DNA of 64,000 nt from Amphibalanus amphitrite (taxonomy: Eukaryota > Arthropoda > Thecostraca > Balanomorpha > Balanidae), in contig NW_024881504.1 of the NCBI RefSeq assembly GCF_019059575.1, positions 62,001-126,000 on the forward strand. Reading direction: 5' to 3'. Shown here in pieces: positions 22,572 through 33,254 of this stretch. The translations under genes were made by a program, and so were the position numbers. Position 1 is the first letter of the stretch; every line of letters begins with the position of its first letter. The notes under the pieces were generated by a model, which was not told where the DNA came from, did no database searches, and saw only the letters and a list, made by a program, of their open reading frames with translations.

Positions 22572-24085
22572 TTGCTGGTTCAGCAGGCTGTCCAAGATCT
22601 TTCGAACGGTGCGGATTTGTCTTTCCCATGCTCCACCGAAGTGGGAGGCAGAGGGGGGATTAAACCGCCACTCTATGTCCTGCTTCAACATAGCCTCATG
22701 CACTTGAGTCTGCTTCAAGTTTTCAAGTTCTGCCTTGAGCTCTCTTTCAGCGCCAACAAAGTTCGTGCCATTGTCGCATCTGATGAGTTTAACTGGACCT
22801 CTTCTAGCCAAGAACCGTCGTAGCGCGTTGATGAAGGAGTCCGTTGATTGACTGTCAGCTACTTCGATGTGCACAGCACGCATGGCCATGCAGGTGAAGA
22901 CCACCCCGTAGCGTTTCACTTGAGCCCTTCCTCTCTTGACATAGAAGGGTCCAAACAGGTCGACGCCCACGCTGCTGAACGCTGGCTGATCGGGCGTCAC
23001 TCTGTCTGCGGGCAAATCAGCCATTTCCTGTTCCATGGGCTTTGCTTGACGTTTTCTGCAACTTGTGCACGTCCTCAGAACCCGACGCACGCTTGAACTG
23101 CCACGTATCAGCCAATACGACTCTCTCAGCTTCGAAAGCGTGTGCTCCCGTCCTTGGTGGCCCACTTGAGTGTGCGCGTGTCTGATGATCAAGTCGGTAA
23201 CATGGTGACGTGCTGGCAGTATCGGTGGGTGCTTCATGCTGTCCGAGATCGGGGCCATGGCCAAGCGACCTCCAACCGCCACAATCCCGTTCACCAGGAC
23301 AGGATCCAACTGCCTCAGCTTACTCTTCCTTGGAAGCGTCTTTCCATTCTGGGTCTCAAGTTCTCCAGCACCCCGGGCTAGGGCTTGGAGCTCTATCTTG
23401 AAAGGTTCTTTCTGTACCTGCTGGATGATAGTCCTTTCAGCTTCTCTAAGCTCTTCAGATGACAGCAGGGATGGGCCACTAACCGCTCGAGTTCGTGACC
23501 GGGTGACAGGACCTCCAGCTTGGCCATCTGTCTTGATCGTTCTTGACTGTAGAAACTTCTTGAACCGTAGCATCCAGGCTACCGCTTTCCTGAGCCGGTG
23601 CCAGTCTGAGTAGTGGTGGATGAACCTTTCAGTGGGGCTCTGTTCTTCCACACCACTCACAGTGTAGCACGCTCTGGGTCGAAGCACTTCGTCGTCTTCT
23701 GGTTCTAGAGCTTCCATGCCTTCTGGCAAGGCCGGCCACTCCTTCTCTTCCTTCTGTAGGAAGTCAGGTCCGTGCAGCCACCTGTGGTCCAGGAGTGCTG
23801 TAGCCTTTACCCCTCGGGAGGCGCCATCAGCCGGATTCTCTTCTGATGTGACGAATCTCCACTGTGATGGAGAGGACTCATCCTTGATGATCGCCAAACG
23901 ATTGGCCACGTAGACTTGGTATCTTGCTGTTTCGTTCCTGAGATACCTCAGAACCGTTGTGCTGTCCGTCCAAAACGTTGTTTGGTCGATGTTGATTTCC
24001 AGCAGCTCCTTCTTGATGATGGCGTTCAGTCTAGCAGCTACCGCAGCTGCCGCCAACTCCATGCGTGGAACTGTCATCCTCTTAA
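22571..24085 (-). pseudogene. BEL/Pao pol: RNase H and integrase part, truncated
   Basis: Minus-strand continuation of the pol frame that stops at 25266; element A is inserted between them. It shows FWTDSTTVLRYL and NPADGASRGV of the retroelement RNase H region, then an integrase zinc-binding region (HAHTQVGHQGREH and CTSC), then the integrase core with VDLFGPF, CDNGTNF and GGAWERQ as D, D and E (about residues 373, 435, 485 counted from MTVPRMEL). The copy is cut at 22571, after the integrase E region, where it joins W sequence. The tail of the open frame beyond that point is W-derived. It appears identical in protein to 60307-61836. BEL/Pao integrase inserts reverse-transcribed DNA; this copy cannot make a complete protein because of the A insertion and truncation. 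Confidence 0.9.
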
Positions 24086-25267
24086 CCCTCGCCCCGTTGG
24101 GGGGGGGGCCATTTTGGCCCCCCCTGTGGTTTTTCCTGAATAGCAAGAAAACGGCGGCGCGCAGCGCCGCCAAATTTTCAGTACCTTCCCGGGCATCAAT
24201 TTGACACCTTCACACCAAATTTTGAGTCTTAGGTCACCTTAGGTCAGGAGTTATTGAGGTCAAACTGAGGTCATGTTCGAGCAAAAATGGGCAAAAAACA
24301 TGCAATCTTGAAACGCTCACCAAATCTACAGTTATCAAGCAATTTCAAAGTTCTTTATATGGTCTAGTAGACAAAAAGCGGCGCTACAAAACTGCAATCT
24401 CGGATTTTCAAAATTTTTGGTTTTTGACCAAAAAAAATCAAAAAATTGATTTTTTTAGAAAAACTTTGAAAAAATCCAAAAATTTTCCGAATTTCGAAAA
24501 AAACCGGAATATATGTGATAGTGCCAGCGCTCTTCTATATACATACCAAATTTCAGATCGATATCTCGTTTTTTGGCCAAGTTATAGCGAAAAAACTGTT
24601 CAAAAATGATGACGTCAAATTTTTGAACTCAATTTTTAGCAATTCTAGACCACGTACGGCAAAACAAAGACCACCATTGAACTCCCCGTGACGAGCTGCA
24701 TCGATTCGATACCCATTTTATGCAAAAATATTAACTTTGAAATTTGACCTAATTTGACCTGACCTTGACCTGACCTTGACCTGACCTTGACCAAAACGTG
24801 ATCTAAGCTGGCCCCAAAGGCTGCCTGACCCATATAATCGCATTTGTCATGTAAAATGGACCATAAAACATGTATCACACGACACTTTCATATTGTGACC
24901 CCCCCGTGACCTGACCTCTGTGACCTGACCTGGTATCAGTGACCTCAAATAGCAAAATATGTGTTTGAAGAACATTTACCCATCGATTATTTTCAATGAA
25001 ATGCATTTTACTCGATTTTACAACGCATTTCTTGAAGTGCCTGTAAACGGTGAAAATTGGACCTTTGACCTGACCTGTGACGTCATCGGTTTGACCTAGG
25101 TCAATAAAATTGGGTCACAAGGTAGTTCCCCGTTGGGGCTATCCAACGCCGTTTACCGCTTGTCGCTATGTTGCGTGGTTCTCGAGATCTTAGGGGGGGG
25201 GGCCAAAATGGCCCCCCCCCCCCAACCGGGCGCGTTGCTCGGCAGAGCCCAACGGGGCGCGGGTTAA
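24082..25267. mobile_element. TTAA-type element family A inside BEL pol
   Basis: A is 24086-25263 (1178 bp) with TTAA at 24082-24085 and 25264-25267. Ends read CCCTCGCCCCGTTGGGG and CCCAACGGGGCGCGGG. End hairpins share GGCCATTTTGGCC (about 24100-24125) and GGCCAAAATGGCC (about 25193-25220). A GGCGGCGCGCAGCGCCGCC palindrome is at 24152-24171. A TGACCT array is at 24748-24793. The pol frame runs into A and gains 54 foreign residues before a stop at 25101, so A splits the polyprotein. The pol frame is continuous if one TTAA is counted. Confidence 0.95.
24743..24793 (-). promoter_or_regulatory. TGACCT/AGGTCA half-site array
   Basis: Consecutive TGACCT units alternating with TGACCTTGACC. On the minus strand this reads as tandem AGGTCA, the nuclear-receptor half-site, including TCAAGGTCA extended sites. 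The same array recurs at 63538-63583 and similar ones at 1912-1950, 40136-40160 and 40280-40320. Binding is not shown. Confidence 0.5.
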
Positions 25268-28200
25268 GCGGCGCAACTCGAGACTTCGCCATGACGATCG
25301 AGCAGTGGACTTGACCCTTGTCGTTCACCAATCTCAGGTACGAGACCGCACCGTATCCTGTCACGCTTGCATCACTGAAGTGGTGCAACTGGCAAGAAAC
25401 AACGCGACCAAATCCATCGGGTTTGAAAGACCTTTCCACTTCGAGTGCTTCCAGCTTGGGTAGATCCTCCAACCATTTTGTCCAGCTCCGTTCTTGACTT
25501 GGCGTGATTGCGTCGTCCCATCCGATCTTGGTTGCAATCAGCTCTTGCAACATCAGTTTTCCGCACAGAACGAACGGTCCGGCGACTCCCAACGGATCGT
25601 AGACCGAGCTGATGACTGAGAGAATCTGTCGTCTTGTCACTGGTTCCATCCGTCTGACATTGACGCAGAAGCCAAGCGTGTCTCTTCCCAAGTTCCATTT
25701 GACTCCAAGAGCTTTCTTTACACTTGCTCCTTCCACCAAGTCGAGTCCCTTCTCTGTGACACGTTCAGCTCGATCTGTCGACGGAATCTCGTTCAGAGCT
25801 TCTTCCTTGTTGCTGACGTACTTTGTTAGTTCAAATCCACCTCGGCTGCACAGCGTCTTCACTTCTAGCGCCAGCGACCGTGCCTCTTCGACCGTGGGTG
25901 CAGAACGAAGGCAGTCGTCGACATAGAAGTTTCTTCGAACCGTCGCCAACGCCTCTGCACTGAAGTCATCCTGGTTGTCACGCGCAGTCTGCTGTAGAGC
26001 GAAGTTCGAGCAGCTCGGAGACGATGCTGCTCCAAAGATATGTACGTTCATTCGGTAGTCCTTGGGCTTCACGCTGACGTCGCCCTCCGGCCACCAAAGA
26101 AATCTCAGCAGATCTCTATCCATCGGCGGTACTCTGACCTGATAGAACATGGCACGCACGTCTGCCATGAATGCGAATGGCTCAGTCCGGAAGCGCAGAA
26201 GAACGCCGAGCAGGGAACTGGTTAGATCAGGACCCTGAAGCAGCACGTCATTCAGGGATACATCACCGTACTTGGCCGCACAATCAAAAACGACTCTGAT
26301 CTTGTCGGCCTTGTGGGGGTGATACACACCATGATGTGGGATGTACCACACACGACCGTCTGTCCTGTTCAAGCTTTCGTCTGACACCTCCTCAGCGAAA
26401 TTCTCTTGCAACATGTTCTCCATGAAGGTAACGTAGTCCTCTTTGAATTTTGTGTTCTCAGTCAACTTCTTCTTCAGACTGGCGAGTCTGCGCAGAGCCA
26501 TAGTTCTGTTGCTTGGCAGCCTCACTTCTGCCGTCTTCAAAGGAAGCGCTACTTCGTAGTGGCCATCTCTCAGTTCGATACTATCTTCCACTCTCTGCAG
26601 CCACTTCTCATCTTCTACTGAGGCTGATCTTGTGTCGTCTGACAGCTTTTCACTGAACTCTGCGTTGTACAGCTTGTCGATCAACTCTGGTATCCCTTCC
26701 TCTTCGACCTGGACACGATTCGCCGTCACTGTACTTCTCTCGGTGTGTCGAACGGGACCATTGATGACCCATCCGAGCAGAGTTCTTGTAGCGAACGGTC
26801 CTCCCTCTTGGCTGTGGATGACTTCCCACGGCTCCATTGCGAGTGGGACGTTGTTTCCGAGCATCAGCTCCACTGGGGCGTCCACACGGGGAAGACGCAC
26901 GTCCCTTAGATAAGGCCATCTGCTCACATCTTCCTGTCTGGGGATATCACTGTCGTCAACTGGAACTTTCTCCAGACTGTAGACCGCCGGTAGCTGCAGA
27001 ACATGACGTCCTCCAAGGTCAGCTACTTCCAGTCCATGGACAACCTGACTGTCGATCTTGATCCGGTTCTCACACACGGTTGTAAGGCACAACTGTGTTC
27101 TGTTCTTGTCCTGAAGTCCGAGCTTCTCAAGAAGTGATTCCTGACAGAAGCATGCCGTACTTCCACTGTCCAACAGAGCATGTGTCGTCACGGATCTTCC
27201 ACCCGACCTCACCACCACCGGTACGACAGCCAAACCTGTGTTGCCTTGATTGACACAGCCTGTCTTCACCAACTGTGGCTGTGGTCGATCTGAGCTCTTG
27301 ACATTGGTTTCTCCTTTGTCTCTTGCATGGTCTTCATCAGGAGACCGCTGTGGTGTCTGACTCGGGACCTTGAAGTTGCCATCTTGATGCAGCAGCGTGA
27401 CGTGGCGCCTGCCACAGATCTTGCAGGTGCTCCTCTGCTGACATCCTCTTGCCAAGTGTCCAGACTTCAGACAGCCGAAGCACAGACCTTTTTCTTGGAT
27501 GAACTTCTTGCGCTCATCTGGCTTCCTCAGTCTCAGTGTCTCGCAATCTTCCAAAGCGTGCGTCTTCTTGCAGTAGATGCACTGATTCCGAACTTGCACT
27601 GACGTGGCCAGTCCATACTTTGTTCTCGTGCGCTGGCTCTCCTTTGCGGTTGAGTTCGATCTTGAGGCTTCCATCTTCTGACGCCCATACAAGGGATTGG
27701 CCGCTATTCTTGCCTCTCTGTCCACAAACTCGACCAAGTCCGAGAAGGTGACTCGCCGTTGTTCATGTTCCATAGCAGCGTCAGCCAATCTTCTCCAACG
27801 ATCATGGATGTGGAATGGCAACTTCTCCACAATCTTCCGAAGCGTGCGTGGATGATCCGTTTCTCTTAGACCAACAGGCATGTTCTTCATCACGCTGTCA
27901 CAGACCATCATTGCGACTGCAAAGCTCTGCAGACTTTCAATGTTATCTGCCTTGATGTTCGGCCATACCAACAACTTCTCTATGTGCGCGGCGCTGATGT
28001 TCTCCTCATTTCCATACCTCTTTTGCAGAAGGCGCCGAGCCTCCCGGTACCCTACATCGGGTGACATAAGCAGGCAGCCTCTCACAATCTCATGTGGTTG
28101 TCCTTCGGTGTACTGCTGCAGATAGAACAACTTGTCGTGATCACTGATGTGTTTGTCTCCAATGCGGCTGTCAAAGGAGCGAATGAATGAGAAGTACTCA

Positions 28201-28997
28201 GCAGGGTTGCCTCGAAACTTCACAAGTTCCGCTGGAGGCAACTGTGCCTTCTCAGTCACTTGTAGCAGCACATCTAGAAGCCTGGGCTCCTCCGTCACTT
28301 GCTCTGACTGTCCACAAGCTCCTTGACCCTCCTGGTGCTCATGACCTTGATTTGTGTCCATATTTTGCTGCAGTCTGAAATCCACAAGAGGCTGAAATGC
28401 AGGAGCCTCTACATTCAACGTCTGTGAAGTCTGAGGTTGCTCTTGAGGTGTAGCCAGAGCTCCAAACACCGATCCAGCTCGGCTCCCTCCACACTGAGCA
28501 AGTACCCTTTGTTGTGCTTCTTCTTCAGCCATCTGTGCCATTAGAGCTCCTTGCTGTTTCTTGAACTCCAGTTCTTGTATCATTTTCTGAAGTTTACTTT
28601 CTTCAGCAGCTTGACTTTTCAGGGCTTCCATCTTCGCCACAAGTCCTGCCTTTCTTGCTGCTGAAAGCATCATTTCCTGATTTGCAGCACTTCGCAGAGA
28701 ACCAGCCAAACTTCGCTTGCCTGAGAGACCAGACAACTTTGACCCTTGCTGAGACGCACTGTCTTCTGGATGAACTTCATCAGTTGCAGCAATCTCATCT
28801 TCCTTTGTCTTGCCTTGTCCCTTCAGTTCACTTCTCTTGACCTCGTCTGGCTTCACACCCTCTTCTTCCATGGCAGCATGAAGACGATGAACTAAAACAG
28901 CTTTAGTTCCTCTGAAGTCCAGGTTCCGACTCTCAAGTTCCGCCTTCAAGTCGACAATGCGCAGCTCTTTGATCGCAGCCAACAAAGGAAGGCCCAT
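25266..28997 (-). pseudogene. BEL/Pao gag-pol: gag, protease, RT, partial RNase H
   Basis: A single frame of 1244 element codons from ATG 28997. Residues 9-45 look like a SAP DNA-binding motif (ELRIVDLKAELESRN). 105-170 is a helical, Q/E/K-rich coiled coil. 250-430 matches the BEL gag-associated region (FRGNPAEYFSFIRSFD, LLQKRYG). Zinc knuckles with C..C...H....C spacing are at 473-485, plus a standard C..C....H....C at 506-519 and a variant at 525-537. The aspartic protease motif LLDSGST is at 608-614. Reverse transcriptase covers about 880-1060 with MADVRAMFYQV and YVDD (1025-1028). RNase H begins with HHFSDAS (1205-1211). The frame is intact up to VAPL, where element A enters. Gag packages element RNA and pol copies and integrates it. 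It is disabled by A and by truncation of the integrase half, but it is young because there are no other stops. Confidence 0.93.
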
Positions 28998-29765
28998 GAC
29001 GAAGAAAAGGAAAATAAGGGAAAATAACTTCAGTAAGAACCCGTTGGGAACAGGGAACCAATCAGGTTACAATGTTCCTCTAAAGTGTCCTCCTTAATCC
29101 TAGAAATCAATCCAACGCTCCTTTACTGCTGACACTGGCTTAACATCCACACTCTATACACTACTTGTCACACACAATGCTAGCCCAACATCAAGCAGTA
29201 ATGTAAAAGCAATGGTTATGCAATGTGACAGTGCAAGGCAAGGCACAGCTCAATTGTAACTGTGACAAGTAACTATTCTAGCCAAAATTCTGACAAGTCA
29301 CAATCAGTTATCAGATACACCCAAACAATGAGCAGCACAGCTCCAAATGCCTATGCAGTAATGATCCTTAACTAACTCAGTCACCTTATTTCTAAATAAC
29401 CAATAATGACCAAAATACCCTTACAGGAACAACCAGCAAACCAACAAATCAGCCAGCAGAAGGTCTACAATCAGCTGGCAGTCAGCCAAAAACACACAGA
29501 ATAACTGACAACTGCTCACAATGCAGAAGAAAGCTACTAAGCCGAGTCCAATAATGCTCAATATGCCACTGATCAGCAACCAGTATGTCTTAAATGCTAC
29601 CAGACAGGGTGACGCAGACGCAAGCAGCTTATTACCAAATTTGTAGTCACACCAAACCAAGTTACCAACTAGCAGCAAACACAAGGTAATTCACTGGCTG
29701 ATCCCAAAAATCCAATTGACAGCACAGCAAACACAATGTGCAGCAGCATTATTGTTGGAACTTTA
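28998..29765 (-). other. BEL leader between 5' LTR and gag
   Basis: About 770 bp of untranslated leader in the minus direction. No primer-binding site beginning TGG lies directly next to the LTR; the first bases read TAAAGTTCCAACAATAATGC, so priming may use another tRNA segment. A hydrophobic 87-codon frame (29684-29421) is present but unsupported. Confidence 0.6.
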
Positions 29766-30585
29766 TGTGATAACCGTTCAGACCAATCTTTGTAACTCAA
29801 CCCACAGGTGACTCTTTATTGTCATCTTACTGAGCAGTGCACATGCAGGCAGGTGCAGACGGGCAGACGCATATGAGCAGTAGGGCAAATGCAGTGCGCA
29901 GGTGCAGGCAGACAATCATGCCCTATGCTTAAGGGTCCATGCAGCGCCACTCGAAGCAGCCGTCAAGCAGATGCAGGCGTGCAGAGACAGACAGGCAATG
30001 CATGTGCAGTGAGCAGACACCACGTGCAGTGGACACACCGCGTCCAATAGATAGACACCACGTCCGGTGGATAGACACCACGTCCAGTGGATAGACACCA
30101 CGTCCAGTGGATAGGTTCCTAAAAAGAAACAAAAACCAATTCGGTTTAACAGATATACCTGCACAGCATTGAGCATCATGCGGGGGGGGGGGCACGCAGC
30201 ATACATGCCAAACCCATTTCAATCACCTTTGCATGACAAAGTCTCACATCTCATATTTATACATTGCATTTTAGTGACCTATTTACAAACTTACCAACAA
30301 TAATGGCGGAAAGATTATCACATAGTTTATATCTATCGGTCCAACCAAGATCCATAGACTCAAAGCCTCAGTAACATCAGCCAAGTTTACTGCGCCAAAA
30401 ACGTCAATCCTCACACGACGAAAAAACCACATCCGGGCACTTCGAGCAAGAACTATAATAAAACCCTAACTCCTGAGCGGTTCCCTGTACGGTGGTGCCA
30501 TCTCCAGGAAGGAAAGGAAAGCGATCACATGGTAGATGGCGCAACTGAGCTCACCGGAACGGCAAGTGCAGTGGCTGCGCTTACA
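29766..30585 (-). repeat. BEL 5' LTR
   Basis: 820 bp, TGTGATAACC to GCGCTTACA in plus coordinates, so it starts TG and ends CA on either strand. It matches 54175-54995 with about four differences by eye plus a G-run length change. It contains a tandem repeat of about 22 bp with GATAGACACCACGTCC at 30049-30113. The outer flank begins ATGAT, the same five bases that precede the LTR at 54175. Confidence 0.92.
30049..30113. repeat. Tandem 22-bp repeat in BEL LTR
   Basis: About three units of GATAGACACCACGTCCAGTG type. Repeated again in the other LTR at 54459-54523. Confidence 0.85.
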
Positions 30586-31417
30586 ATGATTATCATAAGG
30601 CATACCAATCTGGAAAATGATTAAACTAAAGTTGAATAAAGTGATATATTCCTGCCACAAGCTAGCTTACGTCCCAAACATATAGCTATTCTGACTTGGA
30701 TAGACGATACCGGCGCACTTCTGCCAACGACGGGCAACATTATGCGATACTATACATCTTCTAAGAAGCTCAGCAACATAATAACTTTTGTTTACAAATG
30801 GACTACCTTTTTGTTGAGCACACAGCAAATGATACAAGATGCCTCACCTTCAATCAAGCCAAAGAGCAGTTGGGCAGACACACACAGTAATGGCGACGCA
30901 ACACAAAATGGACGCCGGCTCCCGGATGCGGGGGGGGGGACTCCTTCTGAAAGCAGCCACAGACTCCTAGGTTTTAACATGCGACGAGGGTAGCTATGAG
31001 GCACATCCTCATAGCCATCCGAAGCCGCTTACCACGCAAGCTTACCAGCACGTTTACCAGCTGCAGGCGTTCGTGACAACAAGCGGGGTTGCACGCAGGG
31101 TTATCCGTTTAGTAGGTGCCAGCCGGGGCCTCGTCAGCTGAGCTAATAGCAACATGACCTAATTGAGGGACACGCCAAAAACTGGCCGAGAACAAGCCAA
31201 CGGCGGGTAACACTGTGAGGCTGTGCGTAGTTCATTAACATTGCGCAAAATTAGGTTCCTGAACATGCTCTCGCTCGTAGGCATTTGTTCCACAAAGGGC
31301 ATTGTTAACGTGCATGGTTCTGACTACTAATGTCCATATATGTTGTAACGAGGTGCAAGGGAGGCACTCGTAAAAAATGCCTAATTTCAAAATTAGCTAG
31401 TGAATTTTTTTACAGTG
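30586..31417 (-). mobile_element. W copy 6, end segment next to BEL
   Basis: Inverted W sequence from the BEL insertion point to the terminal GAATTTTTTTACAGTG. Its first bases complete the target site whose left half is at 54170-54174. The uninterrupted W site is visible at 32530-32560. After 31417 the minisatellite returns. Confidence 0.75.
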
Positions 31418-31429
31418 TGCTGGTCTCTT

Positions 31430-31785
31430 GACCCATGCATGTGTCTCTGAGGAGTGAGGACCCCCACAACGATGCCTTTGAAAGTCTTCGCCGGCGACTG
31501 TGAGGGCACCACACAGACACGTCTGAGGGCCCTACACCGCCACCTCTGAGACACCAGTGTCTCCTGAGGCCCAACATGGGCGACTCTGAAGGTCCCACAC
31601 CGGTAACTCTGAGGGCCCCATCGGCGTCTGAGAGTACCATGCCGATCTCTTAGGACTCCACAGGGCTCCTGAAGATGCTGCCGGCCCTCACTTGCCGGCC
31701 TGTAAAAGCCCATTGTTGGCATCATACGGTCCGTTACCGGTCTCTGAGGGCCCTTTGTCGGTCAGTGAGAGGCCCTACTGGGTAA
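31430..31785. repeat. CTCTGAGGGCCC minisatellite, part 5
   Basis: The longest run of the degenerate unit (CTCTGAGGGCCC, CACACCGGTAACTCTGAGGG), closed by TTAA 31786-31789 of an L copy. Confidence 0.65.
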
Positions 31786-31789
31786 TTAA

Positions 31790-32167
31790 CCCGCGCCCGG
31801 CTGGGGGTCCTGGATTTCCACGCCCTGCTGGGGGGGGGGGGGTGTTTGAACACCCCCCCCCCCCTTCTAACTCGGCTCCTGGGCCACGTAGCGATACGCG
31901 GAAGGCGGCGTTCGAAAGAGCGTAAAAAATAATGAGGAAATCACTTCGGTCAATTTTTTGCTCAGGTCAAAGGTCAGGTCACCAGAGGTCATTGAAGGCA
32001 AAATTTCGCCGATTTTCAGGTCGAATGTCGACAATTTCCAAGAAGCCAACGCATAACTCGGGAACCAATAGAGCTACAGCGCCGCGGAAAAGCGCATTCG
32101 ATAGCCCTATTAACGCTCTTTCTGAGCAATTGTCTCAGATTTGACCTATCGTCAACGGTTTTGCCTA
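31790..32167. mobile_element. TTAA-type element family L, 3'-truncated
   Basis: Follows TTAA 31786-31789 and matches L from CCCGCGCCCGGCTGGGGG to GTCAACGGTTTTGCCTA, then switches to W sequence. The last four bases CCTA are shared by L and W at the switch. Confidence 0.85.
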
Positions 32168-32726
32168 GGAGTCTGTGGCTGCTTTCAGAAGGAGTCCCCC
32201 CCCCCCGCATCCGGGAGCCGGCGTCCATTTTGTGTTGCGTCGCCATTACTGTGTGTGTCTGCCCAACTGCTCTTTGGCTTGATTGAAGGTGAGGCATCGT
32301 GTATCATTTGCTGTGTGCTCAACAAAAAGGTAGTCCATTTGTAAACAAAAGTTATTATGTTGCTGAGCTTCTTAGAAGATGTATAGTATCGCATAATGTT
32401 GCCCGTCGTTGGCAGAAGTGCGCCGGTATCGTCTATCCAAGTCAGAATAGCTATATGTTTGGGACGTAAGCTAGCTTGTGGCAGGAATATATCACTTTAT
32501 TCAACTTAAGTTTAATCATTTTCCAGATTGGTATGCCTTATGATAATCATAATGTTAATATTCGTTTTTTTCACCCATTACAGACTTCTCTGGTAAAGAA
32601 TGGGGCCATGTACATAGTCCTGGCCTACCTTCATCCCGCGACTGCCGCCGGTGCAGAGCTTAATGAAAAATCACAAATGTTTGATGGTGGTTATTTAAGA
32701 AACCTGATTGCAAATTATTCAGTTAG

Positions 32727-32758
<32 letters not shown>

Positions 32759-33252
32759 AAAGTTATAGTTATTGTCCTGGCGTTGTTATTGTTCTCGTTC
32801 TCGTTCTTGTGCCCGAATAAATGTGCTGCAGCGCTACTCAGTCTGTTTACTTGCGGGTGGCGGTCGAGAGTCGGGGGCACTGGTTGACGGAATTCCGTCG
32901 ACGGAATTCCGTCGACCCAGTGCCTCGACCCCGAAGGCCAGTAGTGGTACTAGTTAAATAGTGCCACTACTGGCCTTGAGCTAGTACCACTACTAGCCTT
33001 GGGGGCTAGTACAATTACTGGGTATGGATTAGTAGGCAGTGGCTAGTTACCTTACCAGGCAGGGGCTATTATGACACCTAGTAGACGCACTACCCACGCT
33101 ATTTACGTGCGTGTTGTCAAACTAGGTGGAGCACGGTGGTCGTATGCATACGGGGCATAGCCTTGTCGAACAAGCTTGTTACTCGGCAACTAGCCTAAAA
33201 TTAGCCAAATTTACACGCTCCTGCAATGTGATTTTTGCGCTGAGAATTCCTC
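32164..33252 (+). mobile_element. W copy 3, middle part
   Basis: Continues W3 from the 34-bp overlap. It contains a (TTG)n tract, AATAAA at about 32816, three GTCGAC sites separated by GGAATTCC (32887-32920) and the mirror-like TAGTGGTACTAGTTAAATAG region. It is interrupted at TA 33253-33254 by W4; its last 28 bp are at 36425-36452. Confidence 0.75.
32726..32758. repeat. (TTG)n microsatellite in W3
   Basis: About ten TTG units. Equivalent tracts occur in the other W copies at 34279-34336, 35391-35422 (as CAA) and 47633-47670 (as CAA), so the repeat belongs to the family. Confidence 0.9.
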
Positions 33253-33254
33253 TA

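Noticed and set aside
24082-24173. N-terminal extension of the integrase-half frame
   Set aside because: The first residues are encoded by the end hairpin of element A, not by BEL.
23142-24204. Plus-strand frames across BEL pol and element A
   Set aside because: Antisense shadows of pol or translations of end hairpins.
31440-31785. CRISPR-like array of short repeats
   Set aside because: Units are degenerate with no uniform spacers, and the DNA is eukaryotic. It is a minisatellite.
32560-32620. Possible internal exon in W (ACCCATTACAG acceptor and TCTCTGGTAAAG donor)
   Set aside because: It recurs in every W copy without a conserved reading frame. Splicing is possible but coding is not supported.
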